From Paucisalibacillus globulus (GTDB taxonomy: Bacteria > Bacillota > Bacilli > Bacillales > Amphibacillaceae), in assembly GCF_900184735.1 (NCBI RefSeq), contig NZ_LT855386.1:615476-679475 (forward strand): a stretch of 64,000 nt of DNA. The letters are read 5' to 3'. The notes under the pieces are model-generated. The model saw nothing but the letters and a program-made list of their open reading frames with translations. It was not told the origin of the DNA and made no database searches. Shown here in pieces: positions 16,989 to 25,520 of this stretch. Within the stretch, counting starts at the first letter, position 1. Every line of letters begins with the position of its first letter. The position numbers and the translations under genes were made by a program.

Positions 16989-19900
16989 TGATATCGTCCT
17001 CCTTCTTCGTTATTTTTTCCAACACTTCATCTTCTTTCATTTCTGACAATCTTCTAAAGTTATTGGTTTCAAGTGTAGTATCAAATTGACATACAGACAG
17101 AAATGGACAATACGTACAGGCAATCTTTTGTTTTCGTTGATATGGGTTCAAATGGACAGCTCCACTTGTAATATCAATCCCAGCATGGAACATGAGACTA
17201 TGGATATGTTCTTGTAGTGTTGAAAAGGTTTCTCGACTGGCTATTTTTGACCTAGATGCTAGACTTCCATCCTTTTTCAACTCTGCAGGAATAATTTGAC
17301 TATGGCCAGTCTCAAAAGATGTATCCATCATCTGAACGATACGTTCATTATTAATGAGGAGACCTTTCATCTTATAGCTTTTAAAAATATCTTCTTCCAG
17401 TATTTCATCAGAAACACGAGATTCCTTTGAAATCATAGGATTATGGACATGGAAATATAGTACTCCAGCGGGTGTAGCTTTTTTACCTAACCAATGCTCT
17501 GATTGTGATAACACAACATCTAAGTACGTTAGCATTTGTAAGGCAATACCATAATAAACATCGACCATATCTAGACCACGTGCACTGGATTTATAATCAA
17601 TGATCCGTAAATATAAATCTTCTTGATCTAATGCTTTATCAACCCGGTCAATACGACCACGAAGCTTAATTTCATAGCCATTCGGTAATTGTAAGCTCAC
17701 CGGATTTAGTTTATCTCCACTAGTACCAAAACCAAGTTCTAATCCAACTGGTGAAAACTTACTCACTCTTGCTTGTTCACTTAAGACAAAAGCAGCCCGA
17801 GCAATAACATCCTGTAGTTTCTTTTGAATGTACTTATACCTGTTGGTACTGTGAAGAATTTGGTGTTGTAAAATTGGTGCCAAACTCGAAACAGCACGTT
17901 CGGCATATTGATCTGTATCTTTTTTGGTTAAGTGAGCAAAGTCTTTACCTTCTTCTTGTATCCATTCTGTGATTATTTTTAATGCTTCATGAAAGAGATT
18001 ACCAATATCTGGCGCATCTAATTTATAGGTTTTTCTTTCATTCAGTCCAAGGCTATATTTTGCAAAGTGCTGATATGAACAACTATAGAACGTTTCTAAG
18101 CGGGATACACTTGTCGACAATTGTTTTGGATATAGCTGTTCTACCGTCTCTTCCTCCATATTAGAAGGAGTATTTTCGTAGAATAGACTTTGTAAAATAT
18201 TATAGGTTGTATCATATTTTGGTTGGTTAATCATGTACCAATTTAAAACATGCCACCAGACAGACTTGACCGGATAACCTTTTCTGCTTCGTGCTAGCTG
18301 AGCAGTTAAGGCTGACCTTGTTTTTACAGGTGACGTAATAAATCGATCAGCTTCCAATAATTCATCTGGATCTTGCAATAAAATATGTTCTTTACATGCT
18401 GGGAACATATCCTCTATCCGTTTGACTAACTGGGAAGGCATTTTTGATTTTCCTTCCTCATCACTTAGCGGGTAACTAATCCACAAATAATCAGCCGCTG
18501 ATGAAAAAGCTAGATACATATAAAACCAATCATCTAAAAGCTGACGTTTACTCGTATCAGCAAGCTTCATCCCATGCAAGGCTAGAAGCTCACGTTCTGT
18601 TTCATTTATCATTCCATCGGCTGGAGGCTTTAATGGCCATACCCCATCATTCACACCGACTAGGAATGAGCATTTAATACCACTAATCCGTGACCGGTCA
18701 ATAGTCCCAACTATTACATGGTCAATACTTGGTGGTACATGGGAAAACTTAAGTGTTTCTAAGCCCGCATCCAACGTAACCCGATAAGTTGCGAGGCTCA
18801 TTTCCTCGTCTCCAGCCATTTCCACCATTTCATCAAATAAATGGATAATCGCATTCCACACTTGCTCCTGTTCACGGCCTTTGGAGAGTTGTCCTTTTTC
18901 ATCAAAGAGATTTCGCATCTCTTCTAGTTTCTCTGGTGCCCTTAACTTCTCTAGAAGCATAAACGTATTCATACAAAGATCCCGAATAGTTGATGCCGCA
19001 CGAATCTGCTCATCAAATTCTCCAAGAGCTTCAACAATCTGCCTGCGACAATGGTTAATTCTTGTCTGCATTTCCTTTTCTGCATCGGTTTGAGCACCCC
19101 GTTCAAACCCACGAAACCGTTGGAATATCCATTCTTCCTTGGACATCCATTGTTTTCTCGAACGAATTCCATACTCAATGCAATAATTCTCCAACTCATC
19201 AATCGCATCGTTAGTTAATGGATATGTTGCATCTGAAGGAGGTATAAATCCTGTTTTCAACATTCGAAAAACTGCGTCGTAACGCCAATTTCCATCAACA
19301 ACCTCCAAGGCTGAACGAATAAACTCAATAAGAGAATGGTTCAGCATCGATCTTTTCTCATCAATAAAGACTGGGATATTATAATCCTCAAAAATAGTTC
19401 CTATAATATCTTGATACGTTTCAGTCTGACGAATTAATACTGCAATATCGCGATACCGGTAATTTTCTTCCCGGACTAAACGTAAAATCTCTTGGGCTAC
19501 ACCCTCTATTTCGGCGCGGGGATGAACAGCTTCTGCAATTTGTATTGGAGCAATTCCATTAAAACGTGGTGCCGGTCGAACATCAAAATTCCTTTCAAGA
19601 TGAGCGAAATAGGGTTTATCATGAAATATACCATCAATTGGGTCTAGCACAATATTGCTTTCTACTTCGATTGCATTAGCCTCAGCAATTTGTCTAAGAA
19701 CTTGATAGGTCTCCTTTGTTTGGTGAAACAGGTCCATATCTGTGAGTTCAGTATTGTCAGCATCATCTACAGTTATCGTTACTGTAACTCGTTCACATTT
19801 CTTTAGTAGAGTCTCTACCACAACCAATTCTTTAGGAGTAAATCGGTGAAAACCATCAAAATAGATTTCCGCTCCTTCTAAAGATTCTGCCTCCGTAATT

Positions 19901-20484
19901 TTTTCAGCAAGAAGACTTAATTGATCTTCACTATCAATATATTGGCCGGCTAGTGCTTGTCCCAATTTATCATAGATGTAGTGTAAATCATTTAATTTAT
20001 TAATTAGGGCCAGTTCTCCTGGTTCCTTATGTGCATATTGGTTGATTTGGTATTTCTGCATTAATAGTGTTTCTGGTGTAACTTCATATCGTTTAAATTC
20101 GGTAATAATTTTTTCCAATTGACTTAAAAAGCCTTGTTTTTCCACGGCTTTCTGGAATACATGCCATTCTCCTTCTTTTTCCTCAATAATCTTCCGGAGC
20201 ATCATCTGAATTCCAACCGAACTAATGAATTGTTTTGTAGCTCCACCAGTTTCTTGCAAGATGAGCCAAGCCAAACGAGAAAAGCTTGTCACTTGCGTAC
20301 GAATACTCCCTTGAAATGCCTCATCTCGAAATAATGCATATTCTTGTTCAAAGGTCATTTGGTCTGGAACAATATAAAAAATGGGTGGTCCTTGCGGGTT
20401 CCTAATCGAGTTTTCTTTTATTTCTTCAAATGCTACAGTACTTTTTTCCGTACCTGCTCTACCTAAAATAAATCGGAGTCCCAT
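16981..20484 (-). CDS. addB: ATP-dependent helicase/nuclease subunit B
   Basis: 1167 residues, partner of AddA. The C-terminal nuclease domain has LRIIDYKSSARG and YGIALQMLTYLDV. The iron-sulfur cluster cysteines are present: one in YSCSY (about residue 808) and three in CTYCPFLSVC near the C-terminus. The N-terminal VPDQMTFEQEYALF and SFSRLAW segments are typical. The Walker A motif reads GRAGTEKST: the invariant Gly before Lys is Glu (GAA codon), unlike the GxGK[ST] of relatives. AddB is not the motor subunit, so loss of this site need not inactivate the complex (family knowledge). The ATG has TAGGAGGTTATACG upstream. It overlaps addA by 8 bases. Confidence 0.93.
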   Translation of the reverse strand: MGLRFILGRAGTEKSTVAFEEIKENSIRNPQGPPIFYIVPDQMTFEQEYALFRDEAFQGSIRTQVTSFSRLAWLILQETGGATKQFISSVGIQMMLRKIIEEKEGEWHVFQKAVEKQGFLSQLEKIITEFKRYEVTPETLLMQKYQINQYAHKEPGELALINKLNDLHYIYDKLGQALAGQYIDSEDQLSLLAEKITEAESLEGAEIYFDGFHRFTPKELVVVETLLKKCERVTVTITVDDADNTELTDMDLFHQTKETYQVLRQIAEANAIEVESNIVLDPIDGIFHDKPYFAHLERNFDVRPAPRFNGIAPIQIAEAVHPRAEIEGVAQEILRLVREENYRYRDIAVLIRQTETYQDIIGTIFEDYNIPVFIDEKRSMLNHSLIEFIRSALEVVDGNWRYDAVFRMLKTGFIPPSDATYPLTNDAIDELENYCIEYGIRSRKQWMSKEEWIFQRFRGFERGAQTDAEKEMQTRINHCRRQIVEALGEFDEQIRAASTIRDLCMNTFMLLEKLRAPEKLEEMRNLFDEKGQLSKGREQEQVWNAIIHLFDEMVEMAGDEEMSLATYRVTLDAGLETLKFSHVPPSIDHVIVGTIDRSRISGIKCSFLVGVNDGVWPLKPPADGMINETERELLALHGMKLADTSKRQLLDDWFYMYLAFSSAADYLWISYPLSDEEGKSKMPSQLVKRIEDMFPACKEHILLQDPDELLEADRFITSPVKTRSALTAQLARSRKGYPVKSVWWHVLNWYMINQPKYDTTYNILQSLFYENTPSNMEEETVEQLYPKQLSTSVSRLETFYSCSYQHFAKYSLGLNERKTYKLDAPDIGNLFHEALKIITEWIQEEGKDFAHLTKKDTDQYAERAVSSLAPILQHQILHSTNRYKYIQKKLQDVIARAAFVLSEQARVSKFSPVGLELGFGTSGDKLNPVSLQLPNGYEIKLRGRIDRVDKALDQEDLYLRIIDYKSSARGLDMVDVYYGIALQMLTYLDVVLSQSEHWLGKKATPAGVLYFHVHNPMISKESRVSDEILEEDIFKSYKMKGLLINNERIVQMMDTSFETGHSQIIPAELKKDGSLASRSKIASRETFSTLQEHIHSLMFHAGIDITSGAVHLNPYQRKQKIACTYCPFLSVCQFDTTLETNNFRRLSEMKEDEVLEKITKKEDDIIG

Positions 20485-20554
20485 CGTATAACCTCCTAAT
20501 TTTCACTATAAGACTCTCTCCCATTCGAAAGCCTCATAAAAATAGTCTAATAAA

Positions 20555-20592
20555 AAAACTTCTGACTAATACTTGCACAAGACAGAAGTTTT
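20555..20592 (-). terminator. Terminator of yhjE
   Basis: A 10-bp stem (AAAACTTCTG / CAGAAGTTTT), with T residues following on the minus strand. It separates yhjE from addB. Confidence 0.75.
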
Positions 20593-20599
20593 GACTTGA

Positions 20600-21253
20600 T
20601 TATTTAACTTCTTCCGAATCGGATACTTTTTTGTTTGACTTCTGATGAAGTTTATTTTCAATAAATTTACCCACTATCCAAAAGAGAACGATACAAACCC
20701 CTACCACTATTGTTCTGGTAGGATTCTGTGCGAATGACACAATACTAGATCCAACATATGAGATTGAAAATATCATGACTGACTTTCCAAGTAAAACAGC
20801 TAAAATAAATTGATACATATTTATTTTAGATAATCCCGCAACAACATTAATGACAGCTGATGGTGAAAACGGGAAACACATGAGTAAGAACAATGGCCCG
20901 AATCCATGCTTTTCCAACCAACTAGTTACCTTTTTTACTTGTTTATTTTTTCGTACCGCAACAAATATTCGTTTATCTCCTAGGTTTCTTACAATCAAGA
21001 AAACTAATATGGCCCCTAAACTTGAACCTGCCCAGGATAATAAAAATCCCTCAAGCAAACCATATGCCGCCGCATTAGCCATAACAAAAACAACTAATGG
21101 TAAGAAAGGGAGAAATGCTTCGATAAACGGTAACAAAATCCCCGGTAACGGACCTAATTTTTCATAATCCTGTAATAAATCCATAATGTATTGATCTAAT
21201 TCATCATTTTGAAGTGCAGTTTTCCAATCTGTTATGATACTATGTACAATCAT
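20600..21253 (-). CDS. yhjE: TVP38/TMEM64 (DedA-like) membrane protein YhjE
   Basis: 217 residues, five to six membrane segments. The SNARE-associated/DedA domain is recognised by GPLPGILLPFIEAFLPFLPL near residue 32, FLIVRNLGDKR, and HGFGPLFLLMCFPFSPSAVINVVAGLSKI. Relatives are thought to move or scramble lipids such as undecaprenyl phosphate, but the substrate here is not known. It lies upstream of addBA on the same strand, separated by a terminator, in the order also seen in the B. subtilis yhj-add region. The ATG is at 21253. Confidence 0.82.
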   Translation of the reverse strand: MIVHSIITDWKTALQNDELDQYIMDLLQDYEKLGPLPGILLPFIEAFLPFLPLVVFVMANAAAYGLLEGFLLSWAGSSLGAILVFLIVRNLGDKRIFVAVRKNKQVKKVTSWLEKHGFGPLFLLMCFPFSPSAVINVVAGLSKINMYQFILAVLLGKSVMIFSISYVGSSIVSFAQNPTRTIVVGVCIVLFWIVGKFIENKLHQKSNKKVSDSEEVK

Positions 21254-21480
21254 TTACGAAAATCTCCCCATCCAAGGCCTATATATACTTTCATTTTAAT
21301 GGAATTTTCCCATTATGAAAAGTTTAAACCAAAGTTAAGATTAAACTTACACTACCTATAAGCATAGTATAGCCTCTACCCTTTCCATTTTTTCCATTAT
21401 TTATTTAAAATTTATTAGTGTATTTTTTATTAACTTTGGCGTATAATAAGAACAAATGTTCTTAACCGGAGGGGTAACTA

Positions 21481-21876
21481 ATGCGCTATCTCACAGATGA
21501 AGAATTAGGTATTGCTTCTCGCTTCCTTTTTCTTTCCATGGCTATTGTCGTGATTCAGCAAGATATTCAAAACATCCAAAAAGGCGCTTTTAAGATCAAA
21601 GAACCATATATACAACTCTTAGAAAAAATGAATGCAAATGCACTAGCAGAACGTAGACAATTACGAACAAAAATGGAAAATAAAAAGCTCCGTGTGATGC
21701 TAATCAATAAAAATGATTCTTTTTCTTCCTATCTTTTTTACTGTAAAGGAAAGGAAGAAAAGCGAAATTACTTTAACCCTGCTATTCGAAAAAAAGTGGA
21801 AGAAATAGTCCAGGAAATTATGTGGAAGGCTCTTTCCCAGGATCAGGATCAGGCTTATGTTTTTGCGAATGCTTAA
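21481..21876 (+). CDS. yhjD: YhjD-like cytosolic protein
   Basis: 131 residues, soluble, helical. The pattern DIQNIQKGAFKIKEPYIQLLEKM, the basic ERRQLRTKMENKKLRV and the YKGKEE-YFNP-type ending (GKEEKRNYFNPAIRKKVEEI) fits the YhjD family of Bacillus, which has no assigned activity. It has a GGAGGGG ribosome binding site and a TATAAT box about 35 bases upstream of the ATG. It lies between yhjE and comK as in B. subtilis. Its last 59 bases overlap the 3' end of comK on the other strand. Family call moderate. Confidence 0.65.
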   Translation: MRYLTDEELGIASRFLFLSMAIVVIQQDIQNIQKGAFKIKEPYIQLLEKMNANALAERRQLRTKMENKKLRVMLINKNDSFSSYLFYCKGKEEKRNYFNPAIRKKVEEIVQEIMWKALSQDQDQAYVFANA

Positions 21877-22360
21877 TTCGATTGTCTAATTGGTACCGGA
21901 ACTGGGCTGTACGATGTATTTGATTCATAACAGACCCATAAGATGCTTCAAGAATAATCTTCGTTCCATTCTTGAAGACAATCTCCGTTGATTTTTCTGA
22001 TACGAGATTTACATGGTCAATATGGGAATGTGCAATCCAGGAGCATCTTGCATTGGTGGGTGATGTCGTAGGGAAGAAATACATGCCACTAGATGGGTCA
22101 ACAGAAATTGGTGCTTTATGTGTGATCCCACTAATATTGCGAGTGCCTTCTTGCCTGCCTTTTAAACTTGAGCCGAAGAACCTACACGCATAATCCATAA
22201 GCTTGCTAGGTGAATAACTAACCGTATAGCTGGCTTCTCGTTCAAGAATACGTGTATGAATTTTTCCAGTCTTATCTTCCTTTGGGATAATAGCTAGTGT
22301 TAATGGGGTAATTTCGTGAAGTGGTGAATACAACTCTTCATTAATCAATTTAAATTTCAT
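21818..22360 (-). CDS. comK: Competence transcription factor ComK
   Basis: 180 residues as an open frame. ComK is the master activator of DNA-uptake genes in Bacillus and binds pairs of AT-rich boxes. The conserved core is unmistakable: YACRFFGSSLKGRQEGTRNISGITHKAPISVDP, PTTSPTNARCSWIAHSHI, and YGSVMNQIHRTAQFRYQLDNRI. After that helix it ends with HSQKHKPDPDPGKEPST in place of the C-terminal tail of B. subtilis ComK, which includes the FMLYPK motif bound by MecA; that motif is absent. The ATG at 22360 abuts AAAGG with no spacer, so a TTG at 22348 is a possible start. Its 3' end overlaps yhjD by 59 bases. Confidence 0.9.
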   Translation of the reverse strand: MKFKLINEELYSPLHEITPLTLAIIPKEDKTGKIHTRILEREASYTVSYSPSKLMDYACRFFGSSLKGRQEGTRNISGITHKAPISVDPSSGMYFFPTTSPTNARCSWIAHSHIDHVNLVSEKSTEIVFKNGTKIILEASYGSVMNQIHRTAQFRYQLDNRIKHSQKHKPDPDPGKEPST

Positions 22361-22381
22361 CCTTTCAATAAATTTGAAAGG
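22361..22381 (-). promoter_or_regulatory. comK leader hairpin covering the ribosome binding site
   Basis: On the comK strand CCTTTCAA and TTGAAAGG form a perfect 8-bp stem with a 5-base loop. Its 3' arm is the only Shine-Dalgarno-like sequence (AAAGG) and touches the ATG. If it forms in the mRNA it would mask translation initiation. Observed in sequence; function inferred. Confidence 0.5.
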
Positions 22382-22388
22382 GTAGGGC

Positions 22389-22433
22389 TATATGTATTAA
22401 TCTAGCAAATATATCGCCAAATTAATACATATA
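22389..22433. promoter_or_regulatory. 13-bp inverted repeat upstream of comK
   Basis: TATATGTATTAAT (22389-22401) and ATTAATACATATA (22421-22433) are perfect inverted copies with 19 bases between them, 32 bp centre to centre (about three helical turns), 29-73 bases upstream of the comK ATG. Possible operator for ComK itself or another competence regulator; it is not a classical AAAAN5TTTT K-box. Confidence 0.45.
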
Positions 22434-22471
22434 ATCGGCTTTTTTCAACAAAACCGAAATATTAACCTTTA

Positions 22472-22624
22472 TTACTCTTCACTTCCTGTATTATTAGAAA
22501 TATTTCCTTCTGATAATGGTTTTTCTGTATTTTCTAATGCAGGATGTCCTTTTTTTGGAAGTTCAAAGTTCGGATTTAAGATTGTAAAAGTATTTAATTC
22601 CGGATTTTCTTTACTTTTGACCAA
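22472..22624 (-). CDS. Small hypothetical protein
   Basis: 50 residues from a TTG at 22624 preceded by AAAGGAGG eight bases upstream. The same frame is open to an ATG at 22726, but that start lacks a ribosome binding site and would add residues that overlap the promoter area. The product (MVKSKENPELNTFTIL..., ending NISNNTGSEE) is hydrophilic, with a PKKGHPALENTEKP stretch, and is not recognised. It lies between lplJ and comK on the same strand. The strong ribosome binding site is the main support. Confidence 0.5.
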   Translation of the reverse strand: MVKSKENPELNTFTILNPNFELPKKGHPALENTEKPLSEGNISNNTGSEE

Positions 22625-22737
22625 TGGAATCTCCTCCTTTATTATAGTATGGAGTTTTTCCATTTTTTTCATACTATAAAAAAACAGTCCACTATATGTG
22701 AACTGTTTCAATTCTCCTATACACATTCAAAATGCCT

Positions 22738-23733
22738 CTAATACAACAAATTAACAAAATCTTCTTTTGTGATTCTACCAAGATAATGTGCTACATTCAC
22801 ATCTTCAAGGGCATTTTCAATTGCTTGTTTTTCGTGTCGAACTCCGATTAGTTTTTCTTCTAAGTCTTTAATCTCCCCAAGACCAAAGAAGTCACCATAA
22901 ATCTTACAGTTTTCAATAATACCTTTTTTGACATCAAAGCGAACATCTAGTAACCCTGTTGGGAATTTATGCGATGCTTGTACGTTAAATGCTGGAGATT
23001 TACCATAATTCCATTCCCATTTTTGATAGCGCTCTTCAGAGATCTTATGGATGTTTTTCCAGTCTTCTTCTGTTAACTCATAACGAGGAACATCCTTCAC
23101 ATCATCTACATTAAAGACATGTTTTAAGATACGTTCTTTAAAATCTTCCATCGTAATTTTTTCTTCAAGGAATTCAGAGATATTTGCTACACGACTGCGA
23201 ATGGACTTAATACCTTTCGATTCGATTTTCTCTTTCTTAACCTTTAGTGCTTTAACAACATTATCAATTTCAGAATCAAGCATTAAGGTACCATGACTAA
23301 ACATGCGACCCTTTGTAGAGAACATTGCATTTCCGGATATTTTACGTCCTTTTACAACAACGTCATTTCTACCTTGAAGTTCAGCAGGAACACCTAAATC
23401 ATTCAATACAGCAATAACTGGCTCTAAGAATTTTGCAAAGTTGTGGAAGCTTTCCCCATCATCTTTTGTAATAAAGCTGAAGTTCAAATTTTGCTCGTCA
23501 TGATACACTGCTCCGCCACCTGAAAGACGACGTACCACTTTGATATTATTTTCTTCTACATAATCTGTATTAATCTCTTCAATTGTATTTTGGTTTCTAC
23601 CGATAATAATGGAAGGCTTGTTGATATAAAAGAGTAAGTATGTATCCTTCTCACCGAAATTTTGTAAGATATATTCTTCTATTGCTAAGTTAATCATTGG
23701 ATCTGTAATGCCATGGTTGTCAATAAACTTCAT
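22738..23733 (-). CDS. lplJ: Lipoate-protein ligase
   Basis: 331 residues, the same length as B. subtilis LplJ. It activates lipoate with ATP and attaches it to lysines of GcvH and the E2 subunits of 2-oxoacid dehydrogenases. Motifs: the RRLSGGGAVYHD lipoate-binding loop near residues 70-81, GRNDVVVKGRKISGNA with the catalytic lysine region, FSHGTLM, and KIESKGIKSIRSRVANI. The ATG has AAGGAGGAGCAAACG upstream. Cytoplasmic. yhfI follows upstream in the same orientation, as in B. subtilis, but with about 160 bases between them. Confidence 0.95.
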   Translation of the reverse strand: MKFIDNHGITDPMINLAIEEYILQNFGEKDTYLLFYINKPSIIIGRNQNTIEEINTDYVEENNIKVVRRLSGGGAVYHDEQNLNFSFITKDDGESFHNFAKFLEPVIAVLNDLGVPAELQGRNDVVVKGRKISGNAMFSTKGRMFSHGTLMLDSEIDNVVKALKVKKEKIESKGIKSIRSRVANISEFLEEKITMEDFKERILKHVFNVDDVKDVPRYELTEEDWKNIHKISEERYQKWEWNYGKSPAFNVQASHKFPTGLLDVRFDVKKGIIENCKIYGDFFGLGEIKDLEEKLIGVRHEKQAIENALEDVNVAHYLGRITKEDFVNLLY

Positions 23734-23892
23734 CGTTTGCTCCTCCTTGAATATTTAGTAAGTTAGCTCTATTTATTAGTTTATAGGAATTTAATTACCT
23801 AGGCAAAGAATATTGTTCTTCTCTCAGTAAAAAAACAGTACTCGATTAGACAAATTCCTAGGTGATCATATCTACGATTAATTGAAAATCGG

Positions 23893-24630
23893 TTACTTTC
23901 TTCCCCGCCAAGTTTGCCCTTCCTGAGCAAGATGGATTTTGCCATTAAAAATAGTACTTGCCTGGGTGACTAAATCTTGTGTATTACCATACTGAGGCAA
24001 GTGGCTGAGTAATAGCTCTTTTACATTTGCCTCCTTAGCAATCGTTGCTCCATCGATACTAGTCATATGTCCTGCCTTTGACCCATCCTGTTCGGCATAA
24101 AAATTGCAATCGGTTATAAGTAAATCTGCCTCTTTACTAAACTTAATCCACTCCTCTTGGAAACTCGTATCTGCAGTATAAACAAGTACATTCTCTCCAT
24201 CTGTAATACGCATACCATAACAAGGTACTGGATGCTTAGTTCGCAAAAAAGTTATGGAAAATGGTCCAATTTCTAGCACTCCGTCAGAATCATAGGGTAC
24301 CCCTTCCGTATATTCATGGGTTAATCTTTCAAACCCTTCTCTATCTTCTGTATGAGCATAGATAGGCACAATATCCTTCCTTCCGACAACATAGGATTGA
24401 ACCAATAATGCGTACTGCAGCACTCCAATATCAGCGACATGATCATGATGGTAATGGGAAAGTATTAATGCATCAATATCTAACACATTTTTATACTTTT
24501 GTAATCTAGATAACGCTCCACTCCCCGCATCAATCATCAATGTAAAATCATCTTTTTCTAGTAAATAGCATGAAGTAGCACTTTCAGGAGCAGGAAAACC
24601 ACCCCAATACCCAATAACAGTAAGTTTCAT
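23893..24630 (-). CDS. yhfI: MBL-fold metal-dependent hydrolase YhfI
   Basis: 245 residues from the ATG at 24630, which has GAGGTGATAATT upstream; a start seven codons earlier has no such site. The metallo-beta-lactamase motif SHYHHDH is at about residues 59-65, with later ligands in TKHPVPCYGMRI, TADTS and LLLSHLPQYG. The closest recalled relative is B. subtilis YhfI, a predicted phosphodiesterase-type enzyme with unproven substrate. It is divergent from yhfH and in the same neighbourhood as lplJ. Confidence 0.85.
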   Translation of the reverse strand: MKLTVIGYWGGFPAPESATSCYLLEKDDFTLMIDAGSGALSRLQKYKNVLDIDALILSHYHHDHVADIGVLQYALLVQSYVVGRKDIVPIYAHTEDREGFERLTHEYTEGVPYDSDGVLEIGPFSITFLRTKHPVPCYGMRITDGENVLVYTADTSFQEEWIKFSKEADLLITDCNFYAEQDGSKAGHMTSIDGATIAKEANVKELLLSHLPQYGNTQDLVTQASTIFNGKIHLAQEGQTWRGRK

Positions 24631-24663
24631 AATTATCACCTCAAAATTCAAATTTGTTGTAAC

Positions 24664-24694
24664 ACAGTATTGACCATATGCATACTGTTATAAT
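24664..24694 (+). promoter_or_regulatory. Putative yhfH promoter with adjoining inverted repeat
   Basis: TATAAT at 24689-24694 is 37 bases before the yhfH ATG. ACAGTAT (24664-24670) and ATACTGT (24682-24688) are perfect inverted 7-mers spaced by 11, and the right arm abuts the -10 box. This layout suggests an operator, but the regulator is unknown. Confidence 0.4.
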
Positions 24695-24730
24695 ACAATA
24701 TAATTACCAAGTAAAAGGAGGAACCATCCA

Positions 24731-24862
24731 ATGATGATGAATGTGCTTGAGTTTTTCCAAAACCTTCCTAAGAGAAAATGTCAGAATTGTGGTCAAGACA
24801 TTAAGGAACAAGCAGATTGTTACATTAATATCTGTGAAGAATGTGATCATCCTGCAAGATAA
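24731..24862 (+). CDS. yhfH: YhfH-like zinc-ribbon microprotein
   Basis: 43 residues from ATG at 24731 (two more ATG codons follow), with AAAAGGAGGAACC upstream. The sequence MMMNVLEFFQNLPKRKCQNC continues to CEECDHPAR: two CxxC pairs (Cys17/20 and Cys35/38) make a minimal zinc ribbon. B. subtilis has an equivalent small protein, YhfH, beside yhfI. Function unknown. A terminator 50 bases downstream supports an independent short transcript. Confidence 0.8.
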   Translation: MMMNVLEFFQNLPKRKCQNCGQDIKEQADCYINICEECDHPAR

Positions 24863-24911
24863 GTATTCCTCCCAATTGTAAGCTTTACTATAACAGGAAA
24901 CAACTTCGGCG

Positions 24912-24939
24912 CAGCTATGAACTATAGCTGTATTTTTTT
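24912..24939 (+). terminator. Terminator of yhfH
   Basis: A perfect 7-bp stem (CAGCTAT / ATAGCTG), a 5-base loop and a run of seven T residues. Confidence 0.85.
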
Positions 24940-25028
24940 GTTTTAATGGGATTGTATAGCATGAGCTTTTGAGACTGCGGCAGGTAACTGGTAGATGATT
25001 GACTTGCATGTGACCGGTTATACAAACC

Positions 25029-25322
25029 TTGTTACCTTTCCCACCTGGCTTGTGACCGATTAACTGATCCTTGTTACCTTTCCCACCTGGCTTGTGACCG
25101 ATTAACTGATCCTTGTTACCTTTCCAACCTGGTATGTGACCGATTAACTGATCCTTGTTACCTTTCCCACCTGGCATGCGACCGATTAACTGATCCTTGT
25201 TACCTTCCCCACCTGGCATGCGACCGATTAACTGAACCTTGTTACCTCCCCCACCTGGTATGTGACCGGTTAAACAAACCTTATTACCTTTCCCACCTGG
25301 CTTGTGACCGATTAAACGCAAC
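25029..25322. repeat. 42-bp tandem repeats, family 2 (seven units)
   Basis: Seven consecutive 42-bp units start at 25029, 25071, 25113, 25155, 25197, 25239 and 25281, with partial units on both sides (about 24990 and 25323 onward). The unit begins TTGTTACCTTTCCCACCTGG and contains TGTGACCGATTAA. Units 1 and 2 are identical and the rest differ by one to several bases. The array lies in the gap between yhfH and pepF. The period is a multiple of three, so the minus strand shows a long open frame (24704-25363) with a 14-residue repeat; it has no credible start and is not called. Confidence 0.9.
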
Positions 25323-25520
25323 TTGTTCCCCTTCCAACCACGCCTACAACAAGATCCTAGCATTTACTTCCACATAAAAAATAATTGATTGCTTATATTT
25401 AACCTCCCAAATAATCAAATAAATTCCACTAAAAAAATATTCAAAATCATATCCATCTTTCAAAATTTATATTATAATATTTAGACTACCGAAATAATTT
25501 TTGGGAAAGGGGAATTTTAA

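Noticed and set aside
24704..25363. 219-residue open frame on the minus strand with a 14-residue repeat
   Set aside because: It is the translation of the 42-bp tandem array, has no ribosome binding site, and runs antisense through yhfH.
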